Source of the DNA: Bacteroidota bacterium
Lineage (GTDB): Bacteria; Bacteroidota; Bacteroidia; Flavobacteriales; Weeksellaceae
Assembly: GCA_023387375.1 (NCBI GenBank)
Contig: JAEWIE010000014.1
Location: forward strand, 27,066-91,065
Length of the DNA stretch: 64,000 bases
Direction: 5' to 3'
A program made the position numbers and the translations under genes. This document shows, piece by piece, positions 8,906 through 17,534 of the stretch (the first letter of the stretch is position 1; every line of letters begins with the position of its first letter). The notes under the pieces are model-generated. The model saw only the letters and a list, made by a program, of their open reading frames with translations, did no database searches and was not told the origin of the DNA.

Positions 8906-8969
8906 TTTTAATCTCTTGGTATAAACCTCGAGTAATTATTTCATGCTTACTAAATTAGGCACTATTCAG

Positions 8970-9983
8970 TTAATTAAAATTCATTTGCTCTTCGCAAAGG
9001 GTTTTAACCACTTGGATCCAAGGATCTTGATCGTTCATACATGGAATATATGTAAACTCCTCTCCTCCCGCATGGGTAAACTGCTCTTTTCCTTCCATTG
9101 CGATCTCCTCTAAGGTTTCAAGGCAATCGGATACAAACGCAGGACAACAAACAGCGATCTTCTTCACTCCTTTTTCAGGGAAACCTTCTAAAGTTTTATC
9201 GGTATAAGGCTCAATCCATTTGTCGCTTCCTAAACGAGATTGAAAGGAAATGGCCACCTGATCTTCTCTCAATCCTAAACGCTGACGAACAAGTTCTGTG
9301 GTTCGGAAACATTGATGTCGATAGCAGTATTTATGAGCAGGAAGGGAATCCTCCTGGCAGCAATTGTCTATACGGCAAGTCTTCGTGGGATCTGTTTTAC
9401 GCAAATGTCTTTCCGGCACTCCATGGTAAGAGAAATGCAATTTATCAAAACTCTGAGGCAAATCCTTTTCAATGCTTTTTGCTAGTGCATCAATGTATAT
9501 ATCTCTATCATAAAATGGAGGTACATAATTGATCTTTACATTAGGAAACTTTAGTGCTTGGACTTCTTTCGCCTTTTCAACAACCGTTTCGGTCGTACTC
9601 ATTGCGTATTGGGGATACAGTGGGAAAAGAACAATTTCATCAACTCCCTTCTCCACTAGCTCTCTAATCCCTGTTTCGATACTAGGCTCCGCATAACGCA
9701 TTCCTACAGCCACAGGTACATCCACTAAGGGCTGCAACTTTTCTTTTACTTGCTCTGTGATTACAATAAGAGGTGAGCCTTTGTCGGTCCAAACCGAACG
9801 ATAAGCCTCAGCGGATTTCTTGGGGCGCGTTTTTAAGATGATGCCCCTTACAAGCAGATTTCTAAAAAACCAACGGTAATCAATGACACGTTCGTCCATC
9901 AAAAACTCGTCTAAATAGGTTTTGACGTCTTCTACCTCGGTCGACTTCGGCGATCCAAGATTGACTAATAAAATTCCCTTCAT
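8970..9983 (-). CDS. hemH: Ferrochelatase
   Basis: 337 residues. It inserts Fe2+ into protoporphyrin IX, the last step of protoheme synthesis. The start MKGILLVNLGSP and the catalytic-histidine motif HFSYHGVPERHL are characteristic, and SRLGSDKWIEPYTD and CCPAFVSDCLETLEEI follow in the expected order. The middle contains a cysteine-rich insertion (CRIDNCCQ...YCYRHQC); what it binds is not clear from sequence alone. The gene stands alone between a terminator and the divergently unrelated NifU-type gene upstream on the same strand. Confidence 0.96.
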   Translation of the reverse strand: MKGILLVNLGSPKSTEVEDVKTYLDEFLMDERVIDYRWFFRNLLVRGIILKTRPKKSAEAYRSVWTDKGSPLIVITEQVKEKLQPLVDVPVAVGMRYAEPSIETGIRELVEKGVDEIVLFPLYPQYAMSTTETVVEKAKEVQALKFPNVKINYVPPFYDRDIYIDALAKSIEKDLPQSFDKLHFSYHGVPERHLRKTDPTKTCRIDNCCQEDSLPAHKYCYRHQCFRTTELVRQRLGLREDQVAISFQSRLGSDKWIEPYTDKTLEGFPEKGVKKIAVCCPAFVSDCLETLEEIAMEGKEQFTHAGGEEFTYIPCMNDQDPWIQVVKTLCEEQMNFN

Positions 9984-10034
9984 AATTATTTTTTGTCCGA
10001 AAAGCTTCTGCCTTCTATGGACCTTAATTCTCTA

Positions 10035-10916
10035 CTATCCGTTTACGGCTTCTACAGTTTCTACTAATTCAGGTACAAACTGCTTCAAAATGTTTTCAAT
10101 ACCTCCCTTAAGGGTTGCAGTGGAACTAGGGCATCCTGAACACGCACCTTGCAAAAGCATTTTTGCAGTCTTGCTGTCTGGATCGTATTCAATGAGGGTG
10201 ATTTTTCCACCGTCATTTTCGACGGCAGGAGAAACGTACTCATCTAAAATATTAGAAATTTCTTGTTCTGCATCCGTATACTCTCGTTGGATACGCTCCA
10301 TTGCAGGGGCTTCGTGGCTTTGAGGTTTGATAAGCGAAACTGTATTTCCACTTTGTAAAAACTCAGCGATAAATCCTCTTACTGCCACCATTACTTGGTG
10401 CCATTCAACAGAATCATCCTTAGTAACCGCTACGAAGTTATCTGAAATAAACACTTCGGTCACGAATTCAAACTCGTCGTATAGTGCACTTGCTAAGGGT
10501 ACCTGCGCAGCAGCCTCTTTGGATTTTACTTCAATAAATCCTTCTACAATAAAACGCTGAGAGACGAACTTCATTACTGCAGGGTTAGGAGTCATCTCCG
10601 CATACACAGGAAAGAGCTCTCTTTTCTTGGTCGCTGCATAAAGTCTAGGATTCTCTAGGAGTTGATCTTCAATAATCTCTTTTAACTGATCTTGAACCAT
10701 CTCCCATTCTACGCCGTCTTGCTTGGCCACAGCGATAAAATTAGCAGTGATGAAAATTTTCTCAACAAAGGGAAACTTAAGGAGTTCTCCTGCTAAAGGA
10801 ATTTCTGAATTGTCCGAATCCCGATCCAGCTCTAACGAGCCTTGTATCAAGGTATAATCGGTTGCGAACTTTATTACTTTTGGATTCGCAGTGGTCTCTA
10901 TAGTTAGTTGTCTCAT
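10035..10916 (-). CDS. NifU/NFU-type Fe-S cluster protein
   Basis: 293 residues. Two tandem Nfu N-terminal-like domains (each with the NPxVxKF pattern, near residues 10 and 107) precede a NifU C-terminal domain with the cluster-binding pair CSGCPSS (about residues 262-268). Such proteins carry and deliver 4Fe-4S clusters. No other Fe-S assembly gene is adjacent; ferrochelatase lies just downstream on the same strand. I start at the ATG at 10916 (MRQLTIET); the longer frame from 10970 runs through a TATTTTTG promoter box and is not credible. Confidence 0.9.
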   Translation of the reverse strand: MRQLTIETTANPKVIKFATDYTLIQGSLELDRDSDNSEIPLAGELLKFPFVEKIFITANFIAVAKQDGVEWEMVQDQLKEIIEDQLLENPRLYAATKKRELFPVYAEMTPNPAVMKFVSQRFIVEGFIEVKSKEAAAQVPLASALYDEFEFVTEVFISDNFVAVTKDDSVEWHQVMVAVRGFIAEFLQSGNTVSLIKPQSHEAPAMERIQREYTDAEQEISNILDEYVSPAVENDGGKITLIEYDPDSKTAKMLLQGACSGCPSSTATLKGGIENILKQFVPELVETVEAVNG

Positions 10917-10935
10917 TTTTCGTAAATTTGAATAG

Positions 10936-10943
10936 CAAAAATA
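10936..10943 (-). promoter_or_regulatory. -7 promoter box for the NifU-type gene
   Basis: TATTTTTG on the minus strand, 19 nt before the ATG at 10916. A TTG lies 24 nt further upstream, slightly outside the usual -33 spacing. Confidence 0.55.
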
Positions 10944-11017
10944 CGCAATTAAGCCCACATAATAGGTCAAGTGCGTTAGACTTTGTCAATTAACATTTAT
11001 CATAAAACAATTAATTC

Positions 11018-11539
11018 ATGGCACTTGTAAAAGAACTTTTAGGAAAAACCCCTCAAATTGGCGAGGGAACATTTTTAGCAGAAACCGCAACAATCATCGG
11101 GGACGTTCAAATGGGGAAAGATTGTAGTATCTGGTACAATGCTGTGATTCGAGGGGATGTCAATTTTATTAAAATAGGAGATCAGGTCAACGTTCAAGAT
11201 AATGTAATGCTCCACTGTACCTATGAAAAATATCCACTTGTTATAGGAAATAATGTTTCTATTGGGCACAATGCCATTGTACACGGCTGCATCCTTGAAG
11301 ACAATGTCTTAATTGGAATGGGAGCCATCGTCATGGACAACTGCAAGATTGAAAGCAATTCGATCGTAGGCGCCGGCTCTGTGGTCACGCAAGGAACCAT
11401 CATTAAATCAGGAGAAGTTTGGGCTGGAACTCCAGCTAGAAAACTAAAAGACATTTCTGTCGATCTTTTGGAGGGGGAAGTTAATCGAATTGCAGAAAAT
11501 TACGTTATGTACTCAAATTGGTACACAGAAGAAAAATAA
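11018..11539 (+). CDS. Gamma-carbonic-anhydrase-like hexapeptide-repeat protein
   Basis: 173 residues made of left-handed beta-helix hexapeptide repeats (IGDVQMGKDCSIWYNAVIRGDVNFIKIG and onward) and a short C-terminal helix. Histidines in VMLHCT and SIGHNAIVHGC match the metal-binding positions of the gamma-carbonic anhydrase / PaaY / YrdA group. Many members of this group are metal-binding but lack strong carbonic anhydrase activity, so the reaction is uncertain. The gene is monocistronic, with a perfect terminator 12 nt downstream. Confidence 0.88.
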   Translation: MALVKELLGKTPQIGEGTFLAETATIIGDVQMGKDCSIWYNAVIRGDVNFIKIGDQVNVQDNVMLHCTYEKYPLVIGNNVSIGHNAIVHGCILEDNVLIGMGAIVMDNCKIESNSIVGAGSVVTQGTIIKSGEVWAGTPARKLKDISVDLLEGEVNRIAENYVMYSNWYTEEK

Positions 11540-11551
11540 CAAGCAATAGTC

Positions 11552-11581
11552 AAAAAAGCCACGAAAACCGTGGCTTTTTTT
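11552..11581. terminator. Bidirectional terminator
   Basis: AAAAAAGCCACG and CGTGGCTTTTTT form a perfect 12-bp stem with a 5-nt AAAAC loop. It serves the carbonic-anhydrase-like gene and the convergent lipoprotein gene. Confidence 0.9.
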
Positions 11582-11589
11582 ATTCCTAT

Positions 11590-12066
11590 CTATTGCGCAA
11601 CTGTTTGTCCACCTTGCTGATAAAACAATGTCGCCACTCCTCCTTCACAACGAATTCCTGCAGGCGCCTGCGTCACGGAACAATCTGAAATAATTCCATA
11701 CTTCAAATTAAAACTCGAACTCGCCTGATTGTATTTTGAAATTTGAGGAAGGAGCTCTTCCTCTAGTTCTATTGGATATGCAATGAAACTAGCGGGTCCT
11801 CCACAAGCTTTGGATCCTAATGGCGATACTCTCCACTCGGTAGGATCCGAACAATTAACGCTTGCGATTTTATCTTCAATGGTGTTTTTTAAATCTCGTA
11901 GAAATCCTCGGTCCCGCTCAATATCCAAATCTTCTTTGTCCGTATAGTCTCTTTCTGGCATTAGAGCCACATCTTTTGGCAATCGCTCCTCATTTTGTGC
12001 TGCGTTCTTGCTTTTGCATCCTGACAGAAACAGTACAATAAGAAGTAAAAAGGATAATCGGTTCAT
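11590..12066 (-). CDS. Small lipoprotein, unknown function
   Basis: 158 residues from the ATG at 12066. A signal sequence ends in the lipobox LSGC, then comes a charged linker and a conserved-looking domain with three further cysteines (VNCSDPTEWRVSP, KACGGPASFIAYP, ISDCSVTQAPAGIRCEGG). I recognise the type as a recurring hypothetical protein of flavobacteria but know no function. An ATG at 12087 would add seven residues before the signal sequence. It is convergent with the carbonic-anhydrase-like gene and shares its terminator. Confidence 0.75.
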   Translation of the reverse strand: MNRLSFLLLIVLFLSGCKSKNAAQNEERLPKDVALMPERDYTDKEDLDIERDRGFLRDLKNTIEDKIASVNCSDPTEWRVSPLGSKACGGPASFIAYPIELEEELLPQISKYNQASSSFNLKYGIISDCSVTQAPAGIRCEGGVATLFYQQGGQTVAQ

Positions 12067-12142
12067 AGAAATAGGGGTTAAAAACATAAAACTACGAAAA
12101 AGGAAGCAAGTTTCAGGCCGAAGAAAATCCTTTTTTTTTCGT

Positions 12143-12150
12143 TAAATTTG
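12143..12150 (+). promoter_or_regulatory. -7 promoter box almost touching the helicase start codon
   Basis: TAAATTTG ends 4 nt before the ATG at 12155. If used, the message would have no leader or almost none. It may also be a chance match in AT-rich sequence. Confidence 0.4.
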
Positions 12151-12154
12151 AGCC

Positions 12155-14281
12155 ATGAATCCACCTCTTTTTGAGCTAGCGGAATACACCAACCGAAGTC
12201 TTTTTTTAACCGGAAAAGCGGGTACTGGAAAAACTACTTTTTTGAATGAGTTAGTAAAGAAAACCCGCAAAAAACATATCGTTGTGGCACCGACAGGAAT
12301 CGCGGCCATAAACGCCTCGGGAGTAACCATTCACTCCATGTTTGGTCTTCCTCTTCGCCCTTTTCTTCCGACTATTGATCGTATAGACGGGCATCTCGGC
12401 AATAACGTAAACGATTTACTTCAACATTTCAAATACCGCAAAGAGAAATTAAAACTCCTTCGGGAATTAGAACTTCTTATTATTGATGAAGTCTCGATGC
12501 TTCGAGCTGACGTCCTTGACATGATGGATTATTCGCTTCGTTTTGTACGACGCTCAACGCTACCTTTTGGCGGGGTTCAAATGCTATTTATCGGAGACCT
12601 TTATCAGCTCCCTCCCGTAGTTCGGGAACAGGAGGCCTTAAGTCGCTACTATTCCACTCCTTTTTTCTTTAGTGCAAAAGCCCTCAAAGCTTTGCCCTTA
12701 ATTACGGTGGAGCTCACAAAAGTGTATCGACAAAGCGACCAGGACTTCATTGACCTTTTAAATGCAATTCGTGATGCGGATTTAGATGCCATTGATTTTG
12801 ATCGATTGAATGCGCGTTATGACCCTGAATTTGAGCCAAAAGAAAAATCTTACGTATACCTAACCTCACACAATCGAATGGCAGATGCCATTAATCAAAA
12901 AAAATTAGAAGAGCTCCCTGGCGACTCCCAGTTCTATCCTGCCAGCATTGTCGGAGACTTTAAAGAAAACCAGTATCCTTGTGAAACCAATCTTGAATTA
13001 AAGGTGGGAGCTCAAATTATGTTTATCCGAAACGATGCCTCTGCCGAAAAACGCTATTTCAATGGAAAACTAGCCGTGGTTCAATCTCTTTCTGAGGACG
13101 GCATTAAAGTAATAATTGAGGGAACGGATTCGATTTACACTCTAAAAAAAGAAGTGTGGGAACAAAAAGCCTACTCACTCGATCAAAACAAAAACATTAA
13201 GGAAGATGTACTGGGAAGTTTTGAGCAGTATCCGATTCGCCTTGCCTGGGCTGTCACGATTCACAAAAGTCAAGGCCTTACCTTTGAAAATGTAATTATT
13301 GATGCGGGAAAGTCTTTTGTTTCTGGTCAGGTGTACGTAGCTCTTTCCCGTTGTCGTACTTTAGAAGGCATTGTGCTCAAGTCTAAAATTACGCCCGAGG
13401 TTATTTTCTCGGACAGACGGATCGCAAATTTTCAAGATTCTACACATGCCAATGACCGAATCGAAGAGATTTTAGAAAAAGAAAAATATGATTTTGCCAT
13501 TTCGAAAATCTTGCAAAAAATGGACATTACTTGGGCGAAAAAAGAAGTGAGCGGATGGCATAAAGTCGCGAGAGAAAGTAAAAACATTGACCAAAATGAC
13601 GTCAAATCTCTCGAATTTAGAAGTCAAAAGGAAATTGATCATCTAAGCAAAATTTATCAAAAATTCGTTCGCATTCTACCTCAGATGAAAGAGAAATTCT
13701 TTGCGGGTGAAATTCAGTGGGAAGCCCTGGAACTAAAAACAAAAGGAGCTGGCGAATTCTTCTTCAAAAGTGTGCACGAAAACCTCTTCCAACCTTTCAA
13801 ACTTCTCTATTCGCACACCAAGGGCGTGAGTGGATTAAAAGCCGTGAACGAAAAAACAAAGGATCTACTTGAGGACTTTCAAAATTACTTGCAGGATCTA
13901 AGAGACCTTAAACTTTTAGACACTCCCTTGCTAGAGACGGATATCAATTTAGATTTAAGTACAAAAGTAGTGAAGATTCCGAGTCACCACGTGACTTGGC
14001 AACTCTTTAAAGAAGGCAAAACACTTACAGAAATTGAAAAGCACAGAGGGCTGATCCGCGCTACACTGATCGGTCATTTTGATAAATTTGCTCAGAATGG
14101 CACTTTGGATAGAGAGGATCTCCTTAGGCTACTACCCAAAGAAAAGATCACAATTTTTGAAGCGCAATATTCAAAAGCGCCACAGCAAACTTTAAATGAG
14201 TGGAAGGCCGTTCTTCCTGCTGATTTCGAATATGGAGAAATCCGACTGCTTAACTCTTTCTTTTCTCCTAAGGAAGACTAA
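12155..14281 (+). CDS. PIF1-like superfamily 1B DNA helicase with C-terminal HTH
   Basis: 708 residues. Walker A is GKAGTGKT (20-27), Walker B is LIIDEVSML (about 109), and helicase motifs continue with GDLYQLPPV, the RQSDQDFIDLLNAIR region, TIHKSQGLTF (motif V) and VALSRCRT (motif VI). The last 100 residues (LFKEGKTLTEIEKHRGL..ATLIGHF) resemble the helix-turn-helix domain found at the end of some RecQ/RecD-like helicases. It should unwind DNA using ATP, probably in replication or repair. The start fits the family, which begins close to the P-loop. Confidence 0.9.
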   Translation: MNPPLFELAEYTNRSLFLTGKAGTGKTTFLNELVKKTRKKHIVVAPTGIAAINASGVTIHSMFGLPLRPFLPTIDRIDGHLGNNVNDLLQHFKYRKEKLKLLRELELLIIDEVSMLRADVLDMMDYSLRFVRRSTLPFGGVQMLFIGDLYQLPPVVREQEALSRYYSTPFFFSAKALKALPLITVELTKVYRQSDQDFIDLLNAIRDADLDAIDFDRLNARYDPEFEPKEKSYVYLTSHNRMADAINQKKLEELPGDSQFYPASIVGDFKENQYPCETNLELKVGAQIMFIRNDASAEKRYFNGKLAVVQSLSEDGIKVIIEGTDSIYTLKKEVWEQKAYSLDQNKNIKEDVLGSFEQYPIRLAWAVTIHKSQGLTFENVIIDAGKSFVSGQVYVALSRCRTLEGIVLKSKITPEVIFSDRRIANFQDSTHANDRIEEILEKEKYDFAISKILQKMDITWAKKEVSGWHKVARESKNIDQNDVKSLEFRSQKEIDHLSKIYQKFVRILPQMKEKFFAGEIQWEALELKTKGAGEFFFKSVHENLFQPFKLLYSHTKGVSGLKAVNEKTKDLLEDFQNYLQDLRDLKLLDTPLLETDINLDLSTKVVKIPSHHVTWQLFKEGKTLTEIEKHRGLIRATLIGHFDKFAQNGTLDREDLLRLLPKEKITIFEAQYSKAPQQTLNEWKAVLPADFEYGEIRLLNSFFSPKED

Positions 14282-14374
14282 TATATAGTCTGATCGAGGC
14301 TCATTGATTTTTTGAATTGAATCTGCTTTGGCTTAGGGAAAAGCCTTCGTATCTTAACGGATTAATTGAAACCT

Positions 14375-15376
14375 ATGAAAGAATTTAAATTATCCGTGCT
14401 CGATCTCGCACCTATTAAGGAGGGCAGTTCTGTCCAAGATGCTTTAAGCGAAAGCATGGATTTAGCAAAATACGTGGAGTCTTTAGGTTATCACCGCTAT
14501 TGGCTCGCAGAACACCATAATTTTGAAGGCATCGCTAGTTCGGCCACCTCTGTTTTAATTGGTTACATTGCCTCTGGGACGAAAACAATGAGAGTAGGTT
14601 CCGGCGGAGTAATGCTTCCCAACCACTCTTCTTTAGTCATTGCGGAACAGTTTGGAACCCTCGACGCTCTATATCCTAACCGTATTGATTTAGGAGTAGG
14701 TAGAGCGCCTGGCACCGATGGCTATACAGCAAAAGCCCTTGGTCGAAATCCAATGACGATCAATACGCAATTTCCAAAGCAGATTCATGAAGTTCAAACT
14801 TATTTCTCTCCAGCGAATAAGGGTGCACTCGTTCGCGCAATTCCGGGAGAAGGAAGCAATGTCCCTATTTATATGTTAGGATCCTCAACCGACAGTGCGT
14901 ATCTAGCCGCAGAATTAGGCCTTCCTTATGCTTTTGCGGGTCATTTCGCCCCTGAGATGATGGAAAGAGCTTTTAAAATCTATCACGAACGCTTTGAACC
15001 AAGTGCTCAACTTGAAAAACCGTATACCCTTGCCTGTGTAAATGGGATGGCTGCGGAAACGGATGAAGAAGCACAAAAGATATCCTCTACGCTCTATTTA
15101 ACGTTTTTGGGTCTAATTCGAAATGAAAGAAGACCTTATGCAAAGCCAGTAGACGATATGGATGCAATCTGGAGTCCTCAAGAAAAAATCCATTTGATGC
15201 AAAAACTCAAATACAGTTTTATCGGAAGCAAAGAAAGCGTAAAGTCGCAAGTTACGGAGTTTCAAAAGCGATTTAACGTGGATGAAATCATGATTAACTC
15301 TGCAATCTTTGATGCGACTGCTCGAAAGGAATCGTATCGAATCCTTCAAGAAGTAGTGAGTGAAATTCACAACTAA
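14375..15376 (+). CDS. LLM-class flavin-dependent oxidoreductase
   Basis: 333 residues from the ATG at 14375; a TTG at 14366 is a weaker choice. The sequence has the luciferase-like TIM-barrel features SVLDLAPI, YHRYWLAEHHN, GSGGVMLPNHSSLVIAEQFGTLDALYPNRIDLGVGRAPG, close to the YhbW/MsnO-type subgroup of bacterial-luciferase-like monooxygenases. The cofactor is likely FMN; the substrate is unknown. It is alone on its strand, 93 nt after the helicase gene, and ends before a terminator. Confidence 0.88.
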   Translation: MKEFKLSVLDLAPIKEGSSVQDALSESMDLAKYVESLGYHRYWLAEHHNFEGIASSATSVLIGYIASGTKTMRVGSGGVMLPNHSSLVIAEQFGTLDALYPNRIDLGVGRAPGTDGYTAKALGRNPMTINTQFPKQIHEVQTYFSPANKGALVRAIPGEGSNVPIYMLGSSTDSAYLAAELGLPYAFAGHFAPEMMERAFKIYHERFEPSAQLEKPYTLACVNGMAAETDEEAQKISSTLYLTFLGLIRNERRPYAKPVDDMDAIWSPQEKIHLMQKLKYSFIGSKESVKSQVTEFQKRFNVDEIMINSAIFDATARKESYRILQEVVSEIHN

Positions 15377-15428
15377 ATGACCTTAAAAGGTAAAGCACTC
15401 ACAATCTACTTCTACGAACTAAAAAATC

Positions 15429-15460
15429 CAAAGCCAACTTCTTAGAGTTGGCTTTGCTTT
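15429..15460 (+). terminator. Intrinsic terminator after the LLM oxidoreductase
   Basis: CAAAGCCAACT and AGTTGGCTTTG pair over 11 bp with a 6-nt loop, followed by CTTTATTT. Confidence 0.8.
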
Positions 15461-15533
15461 ATTTATCGATTGGAATTACGTACTAATTTTTCTAAAAATC
15501 ACTTCTTATAAGAAATAGGTTTTACTTCGTCCG

Positions 15534-15893
15534 TTATTTGTAACTTTTCTCAAACTCCACACTTACACCTTTCATTTCTCCTTGCATAGGAGGAGCCGTT
15601 TTAGAAAGTTTAATTTTCATAAACTCTACCTTCGGAAATTCAAGATGAATTCGATTTAAAATACGCCCACAGACATGTTCCAAAAGTTTCGAAGGAATTT
15701 TCATTTCTTCATGCACTATGTCGTTTACAACTGCGTAATTGATTGTATCCTCCAGGGCGTCAGACTCAAGCGCCTTTTCGATATCGGCATGAAGTTCTAA
15801 ATTCAGTAGATAGTAAGTCCCGGTGAGGGTCTCCTCCTCTAGTACACCGTGATACGCATAAATTTTCAGATCTTCTAGAATAATTTTTGCCAT
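15534..15893 (-). CDS. folB: Dihydroneopterin aldolase
   Basis: 119 residues, the usual length. It cleaves 7,8-dihydroneopterin to 6-hydroxymethyl-dihydropterin in folate synthesis. IILEDLKIYAYHGVLEEE at the start, the YAVVNDIVHEEM stretch and the C-terminal KLSKTAPPMQGEMKGVSVEF match the family. It is the last gene of a minus-strand run yicC-gmk-nadA-folB, 11 nt after nadA. Confidence 0.93.
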   Translation of the reverse strand: MAKIILEDLKIYAYHGVLEEETLTGTYYLLNLELHADIEKALESDALEDTINYAVVNDIVHEEMKIPSKLLEHVCGRILNRIHLEFPKVEFMKIKLSKTAPPMQGEMKGVSVEFEKSYK

Positions 15894-15904
15894 AGAGCAG
15901 ACTC

Positions 15905-16924
15905 CTATTTAACCGATTGAGATAGTTCTAACATTTTTTCTACGGGTACAAGAGCTCGTAGTCTAAGATCTTCGTCCATTGTGATTTCAGGAAGCTCATA
16001 TTTCATGCATAAATATAATTTTTCAAGTGTATTTCTTTTCATGAAGAAACACTCAGAACAATTACAGCTTTCGTCAAACACAAGGGCTGGAATCAGGGTT
16101 TTCTCGGGTGCACGCTTGCGCATCTCATGAAGGATTCCTTCCTCCGTCGCTACGATAAACTCAGTCGCTTCGTCTTTCTCCACGTAATTTAGCAGCGCGG
16201 ATGTGGATCCAATAAAATGCGCTAGATCAAGAACGGGCGTTTCACTTTCCGGGTGCGCAATAAGTTTTGCATTCGGGTGCGCCGCCATTTGAGCCGCAAT
16301 TCGTTCCATGGAAAAGGCTTCATGCACGATGCAGCTTCCATCCCACAAAATCATATCACGTCCCGTCTTTTTCATTAGGTAGCGACCTAAGTTTTTATCG
16401 GGAGCAAAAATAAGGGGTTTGTCTTTCGGCAAAGAATTGATAATCGTTTCTGCATTGGAGCTCGTTACAATTATATCACTTTCTGCTTTGGTTTCCGCAT
16501 TGCAATTAATATAAGTGGCAATTAAGGCGCCCGGATGCTTTTCACGCATCGCTCTTAGTCCCTCCCCACTACATCCGTCTGCAAGAGAGCATCCTGCTTG
16601 CAAATCGGGTAGTACCACTTTTTTCGTTGGATTTAATATTTTAGCGGCTTCTGCCATAAAATGAACTCCACAAAAAGCGATCATATCGGCATCTGTATCT
16701 TTTGCCTGACGCGCCAATTGAAGAGAATCTCCTAAAAAATCGGCTATATCCTGAATGGCAGGAGGTTGGTAATAATGGGCAAGGATAACGGCATTCTTTT
16801 CCTTTTTTAGCTCTAGAATGGCCTCCACTAACTTATCTCCTTCAGGAATGACAATATCACTAATGTCTAAAAACCCTTTGACGGGTAAATTTGCTTTGGC
16901 TTTTTGTAAACTCTCTGTACTCAT
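15905..16924 (-). CDS. nadA: Quinolinate synthase
   Basis: 339 residues. It condenses iminoaspartate with dihydroxyacetone phosphate to quinolinate, using a 4Fe-4S cluster. Conserved features are ILAHYYQPPAIQDIADFLGDSLQLA, FCGVHFMAE with C85, and the C-terminal CNCSECFFMKRNTLEKLY. C85 and two later cysteines are the likely cluster ligands. No nadB or nadC gene is in the window. It lies 31 nt after gmk and 11 nt before folB on the same strand. Confidence 0.96.
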   Translation of the reverse strand: MSTESLQKAKANLPVKGFLDISDIVIPEGDKLVEAILELKKEKNAVILAHYYQPPAIQDIADFLGDSLQLARQAKDTDADMIAFCGVHFMAEAAKILNPTKKVVLPDLQAGCSLADGCSGEGLRAMREKHPGALIATYINCNAETKAESDIIVTSSNAETIINSLPKDKPLIFAPDKNLGRYLMKKTGRDMILWDGSCIVHEAFSMERIAAQMAAHPNAKLIAHPESETPVLDLAHFIGSTSALLNYVEKDEATEFIVATEEGILHEMRKRAPEKTLIPALVFDESCNCSECFFMKRNTLEKLYLCMKYELPEITMDEDLRLRALVPVEKMLELSQSVK

Positions 16925-16955
16925 GCTTTTTGTTTCTACTTGTTGGAAGGAAAAA

Positions 16956-17534
16956 TTAAGCTAAAAAAGCTTTGATTCGGTTCTCGAGATCGGCCTTCGC
17001 TTCGTCTAACTTGTTATTCACTACTATTTGGTCAAATTGAGGCTGAAAACTCATCTCATAGGCGGCCTTTTCAACGCGCATTGCGATGGTCTTTTCATCC
17101 TCTGTCTTTCTATTAATCAATCTTTGTTCCAATTCCTCTATACTTGGCACTGTAATAAAAAGACTGAGAGCCTTTTCTCCGAAAAATTCCTTTAATGCGA
17201 TTCCTCCTTTGACGTCCACATCAAAAATTACGGTTTTTCCCTGAGCCCAAATTCTCTCCACTTCGCTTTTAAGGGTTCCATAAAAGGTCCCTGTATAAAC
17301 CTCTTCATATTCCACAAACGCCTCTTTAGCAATGGCATTTTGAAACTCTTCCACAGTTAGAAAGTAATAATCCTGAGCATCAACCTCCCCTGCTCTTGGT
17401 GCTCTTGTCGTACAAGAGATTGAAAATTCAAGCTGATCGAAAACACTTAACGCATGCTTCACAAGCGTCGTTTTGCCGCTTCCAGAAGGAGCAGAAAAGA
17501 CAATTACTTTCTCGTGGCTATTTCCTTTCCCCAT
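16956..17534 (-). CDS. gmk: Guanylate kinase
   Basis: 192 residues. It phosphorylates GMP to GDP. The P-loop SAPSGSGKTT is at about 15-24, followed by the GMP-binding SISCTTRAPRAGEVDAQDYYF and GTFYGTLKSEV motifs and IFDVDVKGG. Its ATG shares one base with the stop of yicC (TAATG), which points to translational coupling. The yicC-gmk pairing is common in bacteria. Confidence 0.97.
   Translation of the reverse strand: MGKGNSHEKVIVFSAPSGSGKTTLVKHALSVFDQLEFSISCTTRAPRAGEVDAQDYYFLTVEEFQNAIAKEAFVEYEEVYTGTFYGTLKSEVERIWAQGKTVIFDVDVKGGIALKEFFGEKALSLFITVPSIEELEQRLINRKTEDEKTIAMRVEKAAYEMSFQPQFDQIVVNNKLDEAKADLENRIKAFLA

Noticed and set aside
9098..9532. Plus-strand frame of 144 residues inside hemH
   Set aside because: Antisense to a clear ferrochelatase gene, low-quality composition, no recognisable domain.
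9922..10560. Plus-strand frames over the start of hemH and the NifU-type gene
   Set aside because: Antisense shadows of conserved coding sequence.
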